A stretch of DNA of 64,000 nucleotides from Phyllobacterium sp. 628 (GCF_014189505.1 NZ_CP050303.1:124001-188000), one strand, 5' to 3'. Positions 1 through 8,519 are shown, counted from the stretch's first letter. Notes: generated from the sequence alone by a model not told the origin. Made by a program: numbers and translations.

Positions 1-257
1 TACATAGCCATCCCGGTAAAGAGTTCAGACCCTGCGAAGATGACAATCGTTAGTGCGGAGGCAAAGACCGCTCCCATGACAAGATGCGCCCAGGCGGGAT
101 CGGCATGGGCGCCCACCGTGAACATCACGATATCGCCGAAGCCGATATAGGCACCGGCCATCGCTGCGCCGGTAAGGAAAGCCAGAGGGCCATGTTTGAC
201 GGCCAAAGACTTGGTTTTACCTGTTTCCGAAAGCTTGCTGATCGTGTCTTCGTACAT
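1..257 (-). CDS. Formate/nitrite transporter (FNT) family channel, N-terminal part
   Basis: Partial gene that runs off the left edge; only the first 85 codons are present. The protein begins MYEDTISKLSETGKTKS and contains the FNT-type first helix (FLTGAAMAGAYIGFGDIV) and a second helix ending FAGSELFTGM, close to the family signature FxGxELFTGN. The start at 257 is preceded by AAGGA about eight bases upstream. FNT proteins are pentameric inner-membrane channels for formate, nitrite or related monovalent anions. The gene lies downstream of oxalate decarboxylase on the same strand, and that enzyme makes formate, so formate export is the natural inference. The missing C-terminal part would be needed to choose between the formate and nitrite subfamilies. 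Confidence 0.85.
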   Translation of the reverse strand, partial: MYEDTISKLSETGKTKSLAVKHGPLAFLTGAAMAGAYIGFGDIVMFTVGAHADPAWAHLVMGAVFASALTIVIFAGSELFTGMAM

Positions 258-320
258 GGGATTTTCCTTGCGGATAAATATCCGCATCACAATAATCAGT
301 TTGATTTCCAGTGTTTCCGA

Positions 321-340
321 ACGGCTGCCGCAGCAGCCGT
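321..340. terminator. Hairpin between oxalate decarboxylase and FNT gene
   Basis: Perfect 8-bp stem (ACGGCTGC / GCAGCCGT) with a 4-base loop in the 105-bp gap between the two leftward genes. There is no T tract on the downstream side, so it may act as an attenuator or RNA stabiliser rather than a full terminator. A second small inverted repeat (GCGGATA / TATCCGC) lies at 270-285. Confidence 0.4.
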
Positions 341-362
341 CCGGTTCGTCAGTTTGGGAGGA

Positions 363-1589
363 TCAGGTACCGCTCACAACAGGCTGCTTTTCCTTGCGCA
401 GGGCATTCATCACCGTGTTGTTCAGGTTCAGATGCCCGGAGACCATTTCCGGAGGCGTCAATGCCAGCCACTGCTCAAGCGAGACGTCAGCGTAGTAATC
501 GCTCTTGAAAATTTCTAGGAACTTCAATGGCTTGTCGCCAGTATTCTCGATATAGTGTCCCATGGCGAAGGGGACATAACCAACGTCACCGGCTGTGTAA
601 TCGAAGGTACGCGAGTGGCCATTGGCTGCAAAGACGCCCATGCGGCCGGAACCCTCGAGATAATACTGCCATTCGTCCGTATTCGGATGCCAATGCAGCT
701 CCCGCAAACCACCCGGCTCGATTTCAACAAGTGCGGCGGCAATCGTCTTCGACACGGGGAAGTTTTTCGAGTCGGTGATCCGGACGGTACCACCGCTTGT
801 CTTGATGGGATCCTGCGCAGCCATACGGTGTGTCAGGCTGAGAGGAACTTCCTTGGCACCCGCAATCCTGTCGCTGTTCACGCTGCCCGGTATAGGCAGG
901 TTGAAAATATAGCGTTCGCCGGGTGAAGGCAGATTGTCGAAGTTTTTGGCATCGACACCGAAATTCTTGGCCAGGACGCTCTTGGGGATGTGTTTAAACC
1001 AGTCGGTCACAACAAAAGTGCTGTCTTCGTCAAAACCGCCATCATCGAAAACGAGGAGAAACTCGCAGCCATCAGGCCCAAGCCCCTGAATGGAATGCGG
1101 GATTCCTGATGGAAAATACCACAGATCACCGGGACCAACGTCGCCGACAAAATTCCGCCCGTCCGCATCCACTGCCGTTATCCGGGCATTGCCATAAAGC
1201 ATATATGCCCATTCGCCTTCCTTGTGCCAATGCATTTCGCGAACACCGCCAGCGTTCAAACGCATGTCGACACCGGCAACCATTTTCGAAATGCCAAGCT
1301 CGCGCACGGTGATCTGGCGTGTCCAGCCGACGGAATACTGCTTGGTGGGCGCATCGGCAAACGAGAACCGCAGGTTGGGCAGAGTGCCGGAATCGGTGAT
1401 GGGCTGATTGAGAATATCCGGGTTCTGAAGATCGCGCGCGACACTGCGCGGCCCCGGATCGTCACCACCAGCGCCCGCACGGCGCGGTTGCGGTACAGCC
1501 TCCTGCGCGAAGGCCGAGGTGGATGCTGCGGCGGCAAGACCGCCTGCGGTCAACGTTACAAGAGCGTCACGACGATTGAATATGGTCAT
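363..1589 (-). CDS. oxdC: Oxalate decarboxylase, bicupin, Tat-exported
   Basis: 408-residue bicupin that converts oxalate to formate and CO2 using manganese. The N-terminus has a twin-arginine signal ([12 protein letters not shown], cleavage near AFA-QE at 28-30), so the enzyme should be periplasmic. Cupin 1 has the metal ligands H120, H122, E126 and H165; cupin 2 has H299, H301, E306 and H345, the same spacing as Bacillus OxdC. The active-site lid reads DEDST at 187-191 where Bacillus OxdC has SENST. The lid glutamate is kept (E188), which favours decarboxylase over oxalate oxidase activity. The start at 1589 follows GGGAGAC. The FNT gene downstream fits formate disposal, and the divergent two-component genes suggest regulated expression. 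Confidence 0.92.
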   Translation of the reverse strand: MTIFNRRDALVTLTAGGLAAAASTSAFAQEAVPQPRRAGAGGDDPGPRSVARDLQNPDILNQPITDSGTLPNLRFSFADAPTKQYSVGWTRQITVRELGISKMVAGVDMRLNAGGVREMHWHKEGEWAYMLYGNARITAVDADGRNFVGDVGPGDLWYFPSGIPHSIQGLGPDGCEFLLVFDDGGFDEDSTFVVTDWFKHIPKSVLAKNFGVDAKNFDNLPSPGERYIFNLPIPGSVNSDRIAGAKEVPLSLTHRMAAQDPIKTSGGTVRITDSKNFPVSKTIAAALVEIEPGGLRELHWHPNTDEWQYYLEGSGRMGVFAANGHSRTFDYTAGDVGYVPFAMGHYIENTGDKPLKFLEIFKSDYYADVSLEQWLALTPPEMVSGHLNLNNTVMNALRKEKQPVVSGT

Positions 1590-1943
1590 TTCTGTCTCCC
1601 TTTTGAACCTGGATGTGCGGGAGAAGCGAAAGTGCAGGACGTACGGACCCAGCCGTAAATTATCCGCAGATTCGAAACGTCACCGTCTGTACCAGGTTCT
1701 GGTTCTTCAAACCGGGAGGTTCCCGGCTGGTGAAGTGCGGCAACCGGATTGCTCAATCCGATCCCGACAACCAAAATTATGACGGGGAGATAAAGAGCGA
1801 TATTGGATGTTCGTTTAACTCACCCTATACGTGCGTATAGGTACCAACCGGCGGCACATCGCGATAACGCGCTCACCCGATAGTGTTCGTATGCGGCTGA
1901 TCAATCTGCTATGCCGCTCTGCATGATCCGCATGGGGAGCCAC
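1590..1943. other. Divergent intergenic region between oxdC and the histidine kinase
   Basis: 354 bp without a supported gene. It must hold the promoters of oxdC (leftwards) and the kinase gene (rightwards). The most striking element is the palindrome at 1824-1841, listed separately. Short open frames here lack ribosome binding sites and family resemblance. Confidence 0.7.
1824..1841. promoter_or_regulatory. 18-bp palindrome, candidate response-regulator operator
   Basis: CCTATACGTGCGTATAGG: two perfect 8-bp arms around TG, in the divergent oxdC/kinase spacer. Related half sites occur at 4582-4588 (GTATAGG) and 4599-4609 (CCTATGTATAG), just ahead of the alpha/beta hydrolase gene. This suggests a site for the FixJ-type regulator of the locus. 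The link is inference. Confidence 0.5.
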
Positions 1944-3455
1944 ATGTCCCGTTTTTCGCAGCTCGCGGCAATATTGATTGCTGCGGCAGTCTTTCTGCTC
2001 GACACATTGACCACCTATGACATCGCCGTTGCGGTTCTTTATGTGACCGTTGTGCTGCTCTCGCTCAATTTTGCCAGCAGAACAGGCCTGCTGCTGATTG
2101 CAGCTGCATGCATGGGACTTACGGTGCTGAGCTACATGATCGAACACGGGTTTGATCTTCCCTCAGAACCGTTGGGGCGCTGCTTCGTCAGTCTTGCGGC
2201 TATCGGAATATCCACGTTTCTCGTCTTGAGGTTAAAAACGTCCATCTCCGTGCTTGCCGAAAGTGAACAGCGCTACCGGACGATTTTTCTGGCGACCGGC
2301 GTCGCAATCCTTGAAATGGATTTTACGGAACTGAAGGTCGCCATCGATGACTTCAAGGCACGCGGCTATCAGAGTGCCGAGGCGGCAGCGCAATCCGATC
2401 CGGATTTTGTCCGCAAGGCCGTGAGACTGATGCGATTGACCAACGCCAACAACACAACCTTGACGATGTTCAAGGCCAAAAACATTGAAACCTTCAAATC
2501 GGCACTCCCGGATCTTGTCGGTCAGGACATGGAGAGTTCCATTTGGGGTCTGCTCGCAGCCATATGGGACGGCAAATCAGCCTACGAATCCGATACTGCC
2601 ATGAACGACATGAACGGCACGCGTCTCACCATTCTTTATAATGTCGCCCTGCCCGCTGACCGCCCCGCGCTGGATCTCGTTCTCATCAGCATCATGGATG
2701 TAACGGCCCGGCGGGAGGCCGAAGACGGTCTCCATGCAGCCCAAGCGGAGCTTGCCCATGTGACACGCGTTGCAACGCTGGGCGAATTGACGGTGTCGAT
2801 CGCCCACGAGGTTAATCAGCCGCTTGCTGCGGTCGTGACCAATGGTGAAGCCGGTCTGCGCTGGCTCAAGCGCCCTCAACCGGATCTTACCGAAGTCGAA
2901 GCCTCCTTGCGCCGGATCATATCCGATGCGCAGCGCGCCAGCGAAGTCATCCGGCATTTGCGCGCCTTGGCCAGCAAAGCCATCCCGCAAACAATACCCG
3001 TGGATATCAACGAGGTCATTGAGGAAGCCATTGAACTGGTGCAACGCGAAATCATGAATAATCGTATAGGCGTGCGCCTTGAGCTGGCGGGCAATCTGCC
3101 TGCGGTGCTTGGCGACCCTGTGCAACTCCAGCAGGTTGTCATCAACCTGATCATCAATGCCATTCAGGCAATGGGCACGAACGAGCACAAAGCGCGGCAA
3201 CTGTCTGTAACATCGTCGGCTGGCGACGATTCTATACGCGTTGGCATCAATGATACCGGACCGGGTTTTGATGCAGGCGAAGCAGCCAATCTGTTTAATG
3301 CCTTTTATACGACAAAACCCGAAGGGATGGGCATGGGTCTATCCATCTGCCGCTCCATCGTCAGCGCGCATGGCGGACGCATCAGTGCCAGATCAGAGCC
3401 GGGACTGGGTACGAGTTTCGAATTCACCATTCCATTTCAGAAAGAGGATGCATGA
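1944..3455 (+). CDS. Membrane-bound sensor histidine kinase, FixL/NodV type
   Basis: 503 residues from the start chosen at 1944, where GGGAG lies six bases upstream; an upstream in-frame ATG at 1911 has no comparable site. Four hydrophobic segments lie within the first 100 residues, followed by a short helix (ESEQRYRTIF) and a PAS-like sensing region of about 150 residues. The kinase core is at the C-terminus: phospho-acceptor H288 in SIAHEVNQPLAAV, an N box near NLIINAIQAM, and G boxes DTGPGFD and GMGMGLSI. The HEVNQPL H-box is typical of the FixL/DctB class. The stop codon overlaps the ATG of the next gene (ATGA), so kinase and regulator are coupled. The signal sensed is unknown; oxalate or formate is a guess from the divergent neighbour. 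Confidence 0.88.
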   Translation: MSRFSQLAAILIAAAVFLLDTLTTYDIAVAVLYVTVVLLSLNFASRTGLLLIAAACMGLTVLSYMIEHGFDLPSEPLGRCFVSLAAIGISTFLVLRLKTSISVLAESEQRYRTIFLATGVAILEMDFTELKVAIDDFKARGYQSAEAAAQSDPDFVRKAVRLMRLTNANNTTLTMFKAKNIETFKSALPDLVGQDMESSIWGLLAAIWDGKSAYESDTAMNDMNGTRLTILYNVALPADRPALDLVLISIMDVTARREAEDGLHAAQAELAHVTRVATLGELTVSIAHEVNQPLAAVVTNGEAGLRWLKRPQPDLTEVEASLRRIISDAQRASEVIRHLRALASKAIPQTIPVDINEVIEEAIELVQREIMNNRIGVRLELAGNLPAVLGDPVQLQQVVINLIINAIQAMGTNEHKARQLSVTSSAGDDSIRVGINDTGPGFDAGEAANLFNAFYTTKPEGMGMGLSICRSIVSAHGGRISARSEPGLGTSFEFTIPFQKEDA

Positions 3456-4077
3456 TGACCCAAGCCACATCGCCAATGGTTTTTGTCGTCGATGATGATG
3501 CATCCCTGCGCGATGCGCTCAGCAGTCTTTTCCGGTCCGTCGGCATGCAGGTGGAACTGTTTGCCTCACCCGCTGAATTTCTTGCCCGTGGTCCGATAAC
3601 CACCGCCGAGAGCTGTCTTGTGCTTGATATTCGTCTGCCCGGTGTCAGCGGTCTCGATTTCCAGAACCAGCTGTCGAAGCTTGGCAACACGATACCCATC
3701 ATTTTCATGACGGGCCATGGCGATATCCCGATGTCGGTCCGGGCCATGAAAGCCGGAGCCCTCGATTTCCTGATCAAGCCGTTCCGCGATCAGGATATGC
3801 TCGATGCCGTTTCCAGTGCCCTCGCCCTCGACCGTGAGCACCGCGCCGCCAACGGCGCCGTATCAACGCTGAAAGCCCGCTATGACACGCTGACCCGCGC
3901 GCGCGCGAAGTCATCGCCTTGGTTACAACGGGCCTCATGAACAAACAGATTGCCGGAAAATTGGGCGTGAGTGAAATCACCGTCAAGATTCACCGGGGCC
4001 ACCTGATGGAAAAGATGGGCGTCCGCACGCTGGCTGAACTGGTAAAAGCCTACGAAGTTTTGCGTCCCAGCCTGTAA
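3452..4077 (+). pseudogene. FixJ/NarL-type response regulator, broken by a -1 frameshift
   Basis: The intact first frame (3452-3940) encodes a receiver domain with the acidic pocket VVDDD at 13-16, phosphorylated aspartate D59 (LVLDIRLPG) and the conserved lysine in FLIKPF. It then ends early. The next frame continues directly with a LuxR/GerE DNA-binding domain: LTPRAREV, GLMNKQIAGKLGVSEITVK, then HRGHLMEKM, stopping at 4077. The reading frames join at the run CCCGCGCGCGCGCG around 3893-3907, where one missing C restores the conserved LTPRxREV start of the domain. As written, the product would be a receiver with a 22-residue scrambled tail and no DNA-binding domain. Whether this is a real mutation, a slippage-prone CG tract or a sequencing error cannot be told from this sequence. 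Confidence 0.85.
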
Positions 4078-4185
4078 AACAGGTATCCATCCTAAACCTC
4101 TGTATGATTCCAATTTCTCTTCGGATCACCCATTGATAGGTGCGAAAGGCGCTGCGTATGGAGCGGCCCCTCAAAAGGAACGCGC

Positions 4186-4554
4186 GTGTCTGAGCCAAAA
4201 TCCATCGCTATCGTTGATGACGACATGTCCGTGCGCGAGGCCACGGAAAACCTTGTCCGTTCCTACGGCCTTAGCGTGCGTACATTTGCATCTGCCGAGT
4301 CCTACCTTGCGGCAACTGCCGGCTCCAGAATTGATTGCCTGATTACCGATATCCAGATGGATGGCATAGATGGGGTCGAGCTGTTTCAAACCCTTCGCCA
4401 AGGCGGGGTTACAACGCCCATCATATTCATCACGGCTTTTCCCGACGAGCGCGTCCGCAAGCGTGTCATGGCTGCTGGCGCCATTGGGTTTCTCGGCAAA
4501 CCATTTGCAAGCCAGGCCCTCATTGATTGCATTGAACTGGCACTGGTTGCTTAG
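4186..4554 (+). CDS. Receiver-only response regulator
   Basis: 122-residue single-domain CheY-like protein starting with GTG, with AAAAGGAA about nine bases upstream. The acidic residues DDD at 11-13, the phospho-acceptor D55 (CLITDIQMDG), the switch threonine in FITAF and the lysine in GFLGKPF are all present, so it should be phosphorylated. It has no output domain. Following a kinase and a FixJ-type regulator, it may act as a phosphate sink or a competing partner of the same kinase, a common arrangement in rhizobia. It is separated by about 110 bp from the frameshifted regulator. Confidence 0.85.
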   Translation: MSEPKSIAIVDDDMSVREATENLVRSYGLSVRTFASAESYLAATAGSRIDCLITDIQMDGIDGVELFQTLRQGGVTTPIIFITAFPDERVRKRVMAAGAIGFLGKPFASQALIDCIELALVA

Positions 4555-4578
4555 GTTCGCACCGCTCCGTCCCCCATC

Positions 4579-4609
4579 CCTGTATAGGCCAACCAAAACC
4601 TATGTATAG
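4579..4609. promoter_or_regulatory. Half sites related to the 1824 palindrome, upstream of hydrolase gene
   Basis: CCTGTATAGG at 4579-4588 and CCTATGTATAG at 4599-4609 lie about 75-100 bp before the hydrolase start. They share the GTATAGG / CCTAT arms of the palindrome at 1824-1841. A 7-base arm alone is expected several times in 64 kb by chance; clustering next to the same regulator genes is what makes it worth noting. Confidence 0.3.
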
Positions 4610-4680
4610 TATCTGTGCCCCGGTCTTCGATCTATCAAACAGTCACCGCGTCCCAATGATGCGCTGATCGGAGAAATACC

Positions 4681-5445
4681 ATGTCTTTCAGAAAATTATG
4701 CGCGCCTGCCGTTGCAATCGGCCTGCTTGCCCTCGGCACGGCAACACCGGCGATGAGCGCACCGCTAAAATGCGTCGTGCTTGTTCACGGAGCTTTTGTC
4801 GATGGGTCTGGCTGGAAACCGGTCTATGATATTCTCTCCCGCAAGGGATATAATGTTTCAGTCGTGCAGCAGCCACTGACCTCCGTGGCCAACGATGTTG
4901 CGGCAACTGAACGTGTCCTCGCGCTGCAACAGGGTCCATGCATCCTCGTCGCACACAGCTATGGCGGCGCTATCATTACGGAAGCCGGAAATGATCCCAA
5001 AGTTGCCGGGCTTGTTTATATTGCTGCCCATGCTTTGGACGCGGGCGAAACCGAGGCCGCAAATGGCAAACGCATTCCGCCAGCCTATACATCACTGAAG
5101 AAAACAGCTGATGGCTTTGCCTATATCGACCCGGACCACTTCCATCAGGACTTTGCCGCGGACCTGCCAGCCAAGGAAGCTGCATTCGAAGCACATGGCC
5201 AGATGCTGACCGCAGCCGATGTCTTCACCACGCCTGCCACGAACCCCGCATGGAAGGTGAAACCAAGCTGGTACATGGTGGCCAAGGCAGACCGGATCAT
5301 CAATCCCGATCTTGAGCGCATGTATGCGAAGCGGGCCGGCAGCCATACGGTTGAAATCGCAGGTGCAAGCCATTCGGTTTACGAGACACATCCCAAGGAA
5401 GTCGCGGCACTCATCGAGCAGGCAGCGCAACACGCCGCTGATTAG
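4681..5445 (+). CDS. Exported alpha/beta hydrolase (esterase-like)
   Basis: 254 residues with a Sec signal peptide (cleavage near AMSA at 23-27). The alpha/beta-hydrolase features are the oxyanion-hole motif VHGAFVDGSGW, the nucleophile elbow AHSYGG with S93, and the likely acid and base D204 (AKADR) and H231 (GASHSV). The HGAFVDGSGW / AHSYGG pattern is typical of the small EstC/methyl-salicylate-esterase-like group. The substrate is not predictable. The gene follows the two-component genes in the same direction and carries related half sites upstream, so it is probably a target of that system along with oxdC. Confidence 0.85.
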   Translation: MSFRKLCAPAVAIGLLALGTATPAMSAPLKCVVLVHGAFVDGSGWKPVYDILSRKGYNVSVVQQPLTSVANDVAATERVLALQQGPCILVAHSYGGAIITEAGNDPKVAGLVYIAAHALDAGETEAANGKRIPPAYTSLKKTADGFAYIDPDHFHQDFAADLPAKEAAFEAHGQMLTAADVFTTPATNPAWKVKPSWYMVAKADRIINPDLERMYAKRAGSHTVEIAGASHSVYETHPKEVAALIEQAAQHAAD

Positions 5446-5465
5446 ATCCATCCGGAATCTGTTGC

Positions 5466-5488
5466 CCCGGAGGACGATACCCTCCGGG
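5466..5488. terminator. Hairpin after the hydrolase gene
   Basis: Perfect 8-bp GC-rich stem (CCCGGAGG / CCTCCGGG) with a 7-base loop, 20 bp after the hydrolase stop. No T tract follows directly; it probably works together with the hairpin at 5504-5526. Confidence 0.5.
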
Positions 5489-5503
5489 ATACGACCAGCG
5501 TTT

Positions 5504-5526
5504 AAGGTGTGAAGCTCACACCTTTT
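5504..5526. terminator. Intrinsic terminator between convergent genes
   Basis: Perfect 9-bp stem AAGGTGTGA / TCACACCTT with a 3-base loop, followed on the plus strand by a T/C-rich run (TTTTCTTTCTT). It ends the rightward hydrolase transcript and overlaps the stop codon of the leftward gene that ends at 5516. Confidence 0.7.
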
Positions 5527-5866
5527 CTTTCTTCTTTGCCGGCGTTTTCGGTTCCGGTTCCACTGAAACATCGGGTTTGGGCGCCAGCAATTTGCGCAGA
5601 TCGCCGATCTTGTCCTTCACCAGCGGGCGGAATCGCGTCGCGCGATATGGCATATCAGCCGCGCCATAGCCCTCCGGACCGTCATCATTGCCGCGATGAA
5701 TTTCTTCAACCTTGATGCCGACAAACTCGCCGTCCACGTAGTGTTTGTACAACCCGACCCAGCGGATTGTATAAATCTCGCCTTTCCGGATCAGCTGGTC
5801 GATACTGACATTTTTGAACTTGTCATCAATGCAGACAACCTTCTGGCCCACGTAAAAGTCATTCAT
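5516..5866 (-). CDS. Conserved hypothetical protein, small beta-barrel-like N-terminus
   Basis: 116 residues, function not recognised. The first 60 residues (VGQKVVCIDD, then IRKGEIYTIRWVG, then EFVGIKVEEI) look like a short SH3/KOW-like all-beta module. The tail is charged and ends in a proline/lysine-rich stretch (PEPKTPAKKKEKV). There is no signal peptide or membrane segment, so it is presumably cytosolic. The start at 5866 follows GAGGTAA at good spacing, which supports a real gene. Proteins with this opening are often seen in rhizobial genomes and prophages, but no role can be assigned. Confidence 0.7.
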   Translation of the reverse strand: MNDFYVGQKVVCIDDKFKNVSIDQLIRKGEIYTIRWVGLYKHYVDGEFVGIKVEEIHRGNDDGPEGYGAADMPYRATRFRPLVKDKIGDLRKLLAPKPDVSVEPEPKTPAKKKEKV

Positions 5867-6049
5867 CGCGTTACCTCAGTATTCCCGGTTTGGCTGGCAG
5901 CACGCTGATCCTGCCACTATATTTAACTCTGGAAGTTGCAGCTGGCTTGCCGTAAAAGCTGCTCGACCAACGGATAGCCTCATGCGTTCCGTATTAGCAA
6001 ACATGATAAAACATTTCACCCATTCTGGTGAACAAGATCGCGGTGCGGA

Positions 6050-6688
6050 ATGCCTTCACCTCATATTGCCGTCGAAGCCTCGGGCTCGATTGCAACACTT
6101 CTTAGTTTCGGGCTCGTTGGAATTGGCTCTCTGGCACTCTTGGAGAAGTTCATTCCAATTCTGCCTTCCTATGTCCTGTTCATGCTTTTGGGAATGACTG
6201 TAACCGATGGCAATGGTCTCGTCCTTGCGATTCTTGTCACGGTGCTTGGATCGGCCACAGGCGCATTGGGCTGGTTTGCACTCGGATGGCTGCTTGGTCC
6301 TGACAGGGCCGAAGCGATCGTTGCACGTTACGGCAAATATGTATTTCTGAAACCGGCAGTCTATGAGCGGATGACAAATTCATACCGCCGCAATCATTTC
6401 TGGGTCACCCTGACAGGCCAGATCATACCAACGGTGCGGATCTATCTGGCCCTCCCCGCTGGCGTTCTTCGGCTTGATCCCCGCGCTTTCACGATTGCGA
6501 TCGTCATCGGAACGCTAGTGTGGAACACGCCTTTCCTCTGTCTCGGCTATGCCCTTCGTGGCAGTCCCTACAATCCTGTCCATGTCGGGTTCTGGGCCTC
6601 CATCGCCCTGTTCATCGTCGAGGCATCGATCATTCTTGGATTTAGTCTTCGCAAGAAGTTACGAGCGCGCAATACGATCCAGCCCTAG
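6050..6688 (+). CDS. DedA-family membrane protein
   Basis: 212 residues with four to five hydrophobic segments and the DedA/VTT arrangement: an early LEKFIPILPSYVLFMLLGM segment, a G-rich helix (LGSATGALGWFALGWLLG), the motif YGKYVFL, and TGQIIPTVRIYLALPAGVLRLD, matching the family's G..IP..R...PAG signature. DedA proteins are inner-membrane proteins now linked to lipid-carrier (undecaprenyl phosphate or phospholipid) flipping and envelope homeostasis. The start is uncertain because the upstream site is weak. It stands alone, facing a convergent gene across a strong hairpin. Confidence 0.85.
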   Translation: MPSPHIAVEASGSIATLLSFGLVGIGSLALLEKFIPILPSYVLFMLLGMTVTDGNGLVLAILVTVLGSATGALGWFALGWLLGPDRAEAIVARYGKYVFLKPAVYERMTNSYRRNHFWVTLTGQIIPTVRIYLALPAGVLRLDPRAFTIAIVIGTLVWNTPFLCLGYALRGSPYNPVHVGFWASIALFIVEASIILGFSLRKKLRARNTIQP

Positions 6689-6714
6689 AGTCACACCGAA
6701 CATATCGGAAACCG

Positions 6715-6747
6715 GAAGACAACCACCGTCTTGCGGTGATTGTCTTC
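6715..6747. terminator. Bidirectional terminator between convergent genes
   Basis: 14-bp stem with one mismatch (GAAGACAACCACCG / CGGTGATTGTCTTC) and a 5-base loop, in the 76-bp gap between the DedA gene and the leftward hydrolase gene. Confidence 0.65.
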
Positions 6748-6764
6748 TGGCCGTTTGCTGGCGT

Positions 6765-7673
6765 CTACTTGGCGGCATCCACCTGCTCGTCCCAGGTCTT
6801 CACCTTGTCCTGCCGGTCGAAGAAAGGCATCACGGTGTTGGCCAATTCCGGCGCAAAGAAAATATCGTAATGCGTGCGGTTTGGAATGATGGCCAGCCGG
6901 TTTTGCGACATGGTTTCGCGCATCCACCCGGCATCCTTCAAGCCACCACCAAGCATTTGATAGAACTTGAACTCGTGTTCCGGCCGGTACATATCGCTGT
7001 CGCCAAATACCAGCATGACAGGCATTTTAAGCTTCGGAACATCATTGGAATAATCATACGGCTTGCGCATGAATTCACCCATCGCGTCCAATAGTTTCGG
7101 GAAATCCTCCGGATGCGGGGCAATAGCCTTATAGCCCTTATACATGGGAGTATCTTTCATCATATCCGCCATGGCACCGGTCAATGTCACCTGCATTTTG
7201 ATCATATCGGCGTAGAAGCCCTCCTGCGCATACCCGGCCGAAACCAAGGCGACACGGTTGATCATCTCCGGGTGCTGAACCGCAAACCGAAACGCAACAC
7301 CGCCGCCGAACGAATACCCCAACACGTCGACCTTCTCGTGGCCAAGCGACTTGAGGATGGTTGCTATATCATCGCCCATTGCTTCCAGACTCATCGGCCG
7401 GTTGCCGAGTTCCGTACGTCCATGACCCTGCAGATCCACACCGATAACCTGATGTCCTTGTGTCAATCTGGGAAGGATCGGCGCAAACATATCGGTCGAG
7501 CCCAGTCCACCATGCAAAAGCAGAAGTGGCGCGCCTTCGCCATGAATCTCGTAATAATACTTGATACCGCCAGCTTCGACATAACCGCTTTTGGGCCCTT
7601 CTGCCGCCGTTGCTGTTGCCACAAGACCCAGAGAAAGAGCCGCCGCTGCAATTGGCTTTGATAGGATTTTCAT
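6765..7673 (-). CDS. Exported alpha/beta hydrolase
   Basis: 302 residues with a Sec signal peptide (cleavage near ATA-AEG at 22-25). Typical alpha/beta-hydrolase fold markers: LLLHGGLGSTDMF (oxyanion hole), GVDLQGHGRT, nucleophile elbow GYSFGG with S121, acid in VFGDSD (D225 or D227) and base H268 in NRTHYD. The start follows GAGGAGA. It resembles the general hydrolase family that includes epoxide hydrolases, haloperoxidase-like proteins and lactonases; the substrate cannot be named. It shares the fold with the hydrolase at 4681 but is clearly a different subgroup, so this is not a local duplication. Confidence 0.85.
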   Translation of the reverse strand: MKILSKPIAAAALSLGLVATATAAEGPKSGYVEAGGIKYYYEIHGEGAPLLLLHGGLGSTDMFAPILPRLTQGHQVIGVDLQGHGRTELGNRPMSLEAMGDDIATILKSLGHEKVDVLGYSFGGGVAFRFAVQHPEMINRVALVSAGYAQEGFYADMIKMQVTLTGAMADMMKDTPMYKGYKAIAPHPEDFPKLLDAMGEFMRKPYDYSNDVPKLKMPVMLVFGDSDMYRPEHEFKFYQMLGGGLKDAGWMRETMSQNRLAIIPNRTHYDIFFAPELANTVMPFFDRQDKVKTWDEQVDAAK

Positions 7674-7900
7674 ATTCGTCTCCTCGGTTTAAATACCCTG
7701 CGATCCATTGTCCGGTACAGGCAGGTTTTGGTTCTGTACCGAGGACGAACCGGGATCACGAATGCCGACATCGAGCCAAAAATAATTGTAACGGCCGGCA
7801 CGCGTTGATTGAGAGCAAGCTGTTTTTGGATGGGCGCAATCATGCCCTAAAGCCCGCAAGCGCCGTGCTTCATCAAAAGCCACCTACATAGCGAATGGCT
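7674..7900. other. Short intergenic region
   Basis: 227 bp between two leftward genes, presumably carrying the promoter of the hydrolase gene. No repeat, hairpin or small gene could be supported. Confidence 0.5.
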
Positions 7901-8455
7901 TTACTGTACTTGTGCCAATCGAGCCGTTGACACAGCGAGTTCACAGGCGGGACCAAATTTATCCGCCTTATCATGCCTGTACAGGCACATCAGAAAGTAG
8001 TCCTTCCCGTCGACAATCGTTGCAATAATCCGGCGCTGACGTGTCCGTTGCAGAATCCGCTCGTCAAAGCGCATATCGACGGCTGGCCTGCCGAACATTG
8101 TTGTCATCGTGTATGATTTGAATTTGATTTTCCAGTTTGGGCTAAAGTCTTTCACATATTGACCGACATAAGCCTCCGCTGTGCTGGCGCTTACCTCCTT
8201 CACCTCACGCACGGGCATGGAATAAAGACCGAAAACGACATCACCGTTCCCCGTTGTCGACGCGGTTACCCCCGTGGGTTCCCCGCTGCCGTCAGCAAAC
8301 TCGGTGTCAATCCAGAATTCGGCCGGATATCTGTAGGTGTAGGAGCCGTCGGGCGCCGCGAACGCGCGGGTCTCCTGTGCAGATGTTATCGAGGGCAAGA
8401 GGATGATCATTGCCAAACCGAGGCAGGAACGGATCAAAAACGGCATTTTTCTCAT
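7901..8455 (-). CDS. Exported hypothetical protein
   Basis: 184 residues, not recognised. It has a clear Sec signal peptide (hydrophobic core CLGLAMIILLPSITSA, cleavage near SAQE at 25-28). The mature part is mixed alpha/beta with an opening like small periplasmic or lipoprotein domains (DGSYTYRYPAEFWIDTEF) and no catalytic motif. Two start codons, MRKM and MPF, are three codons apart; the upstream one keeps the basic residues of the signal peptide. Nothing in the neighbouring genes suggests a role. Confidence 0.65.
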   Translation of the reverse strand: MRKMPFLIRSCLGLAMIILLPSITSAQETRAFAAPDGSYTYRYPAEFWIDTEFADGSGEPTGVTASTTGNGDVVFGLYSMPVREVKEVSASTAEAYVGQYVKDFSPNWKIKFKSYTMTTMFGRPAVDMRFDERILQRTRQRRIIATIVDGKDYFLMCLYRHDKADKFGPACELAVSTARLAQVQ

Positions 8456-8519
8456 CCCCGATACACTTCCTTCTGACCCTAATTTCAGCCATGGGCTGCC
8501 GGACGTATTTCACCCGAAT

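Noticed and set aside
1911..1943. Upstream ATG as start of the sensor kinase
   Set aside because: It has no ribosome binding site, while the ATG at 1944 has GGGAG at a good distance and begins directly before the first membrane helix.
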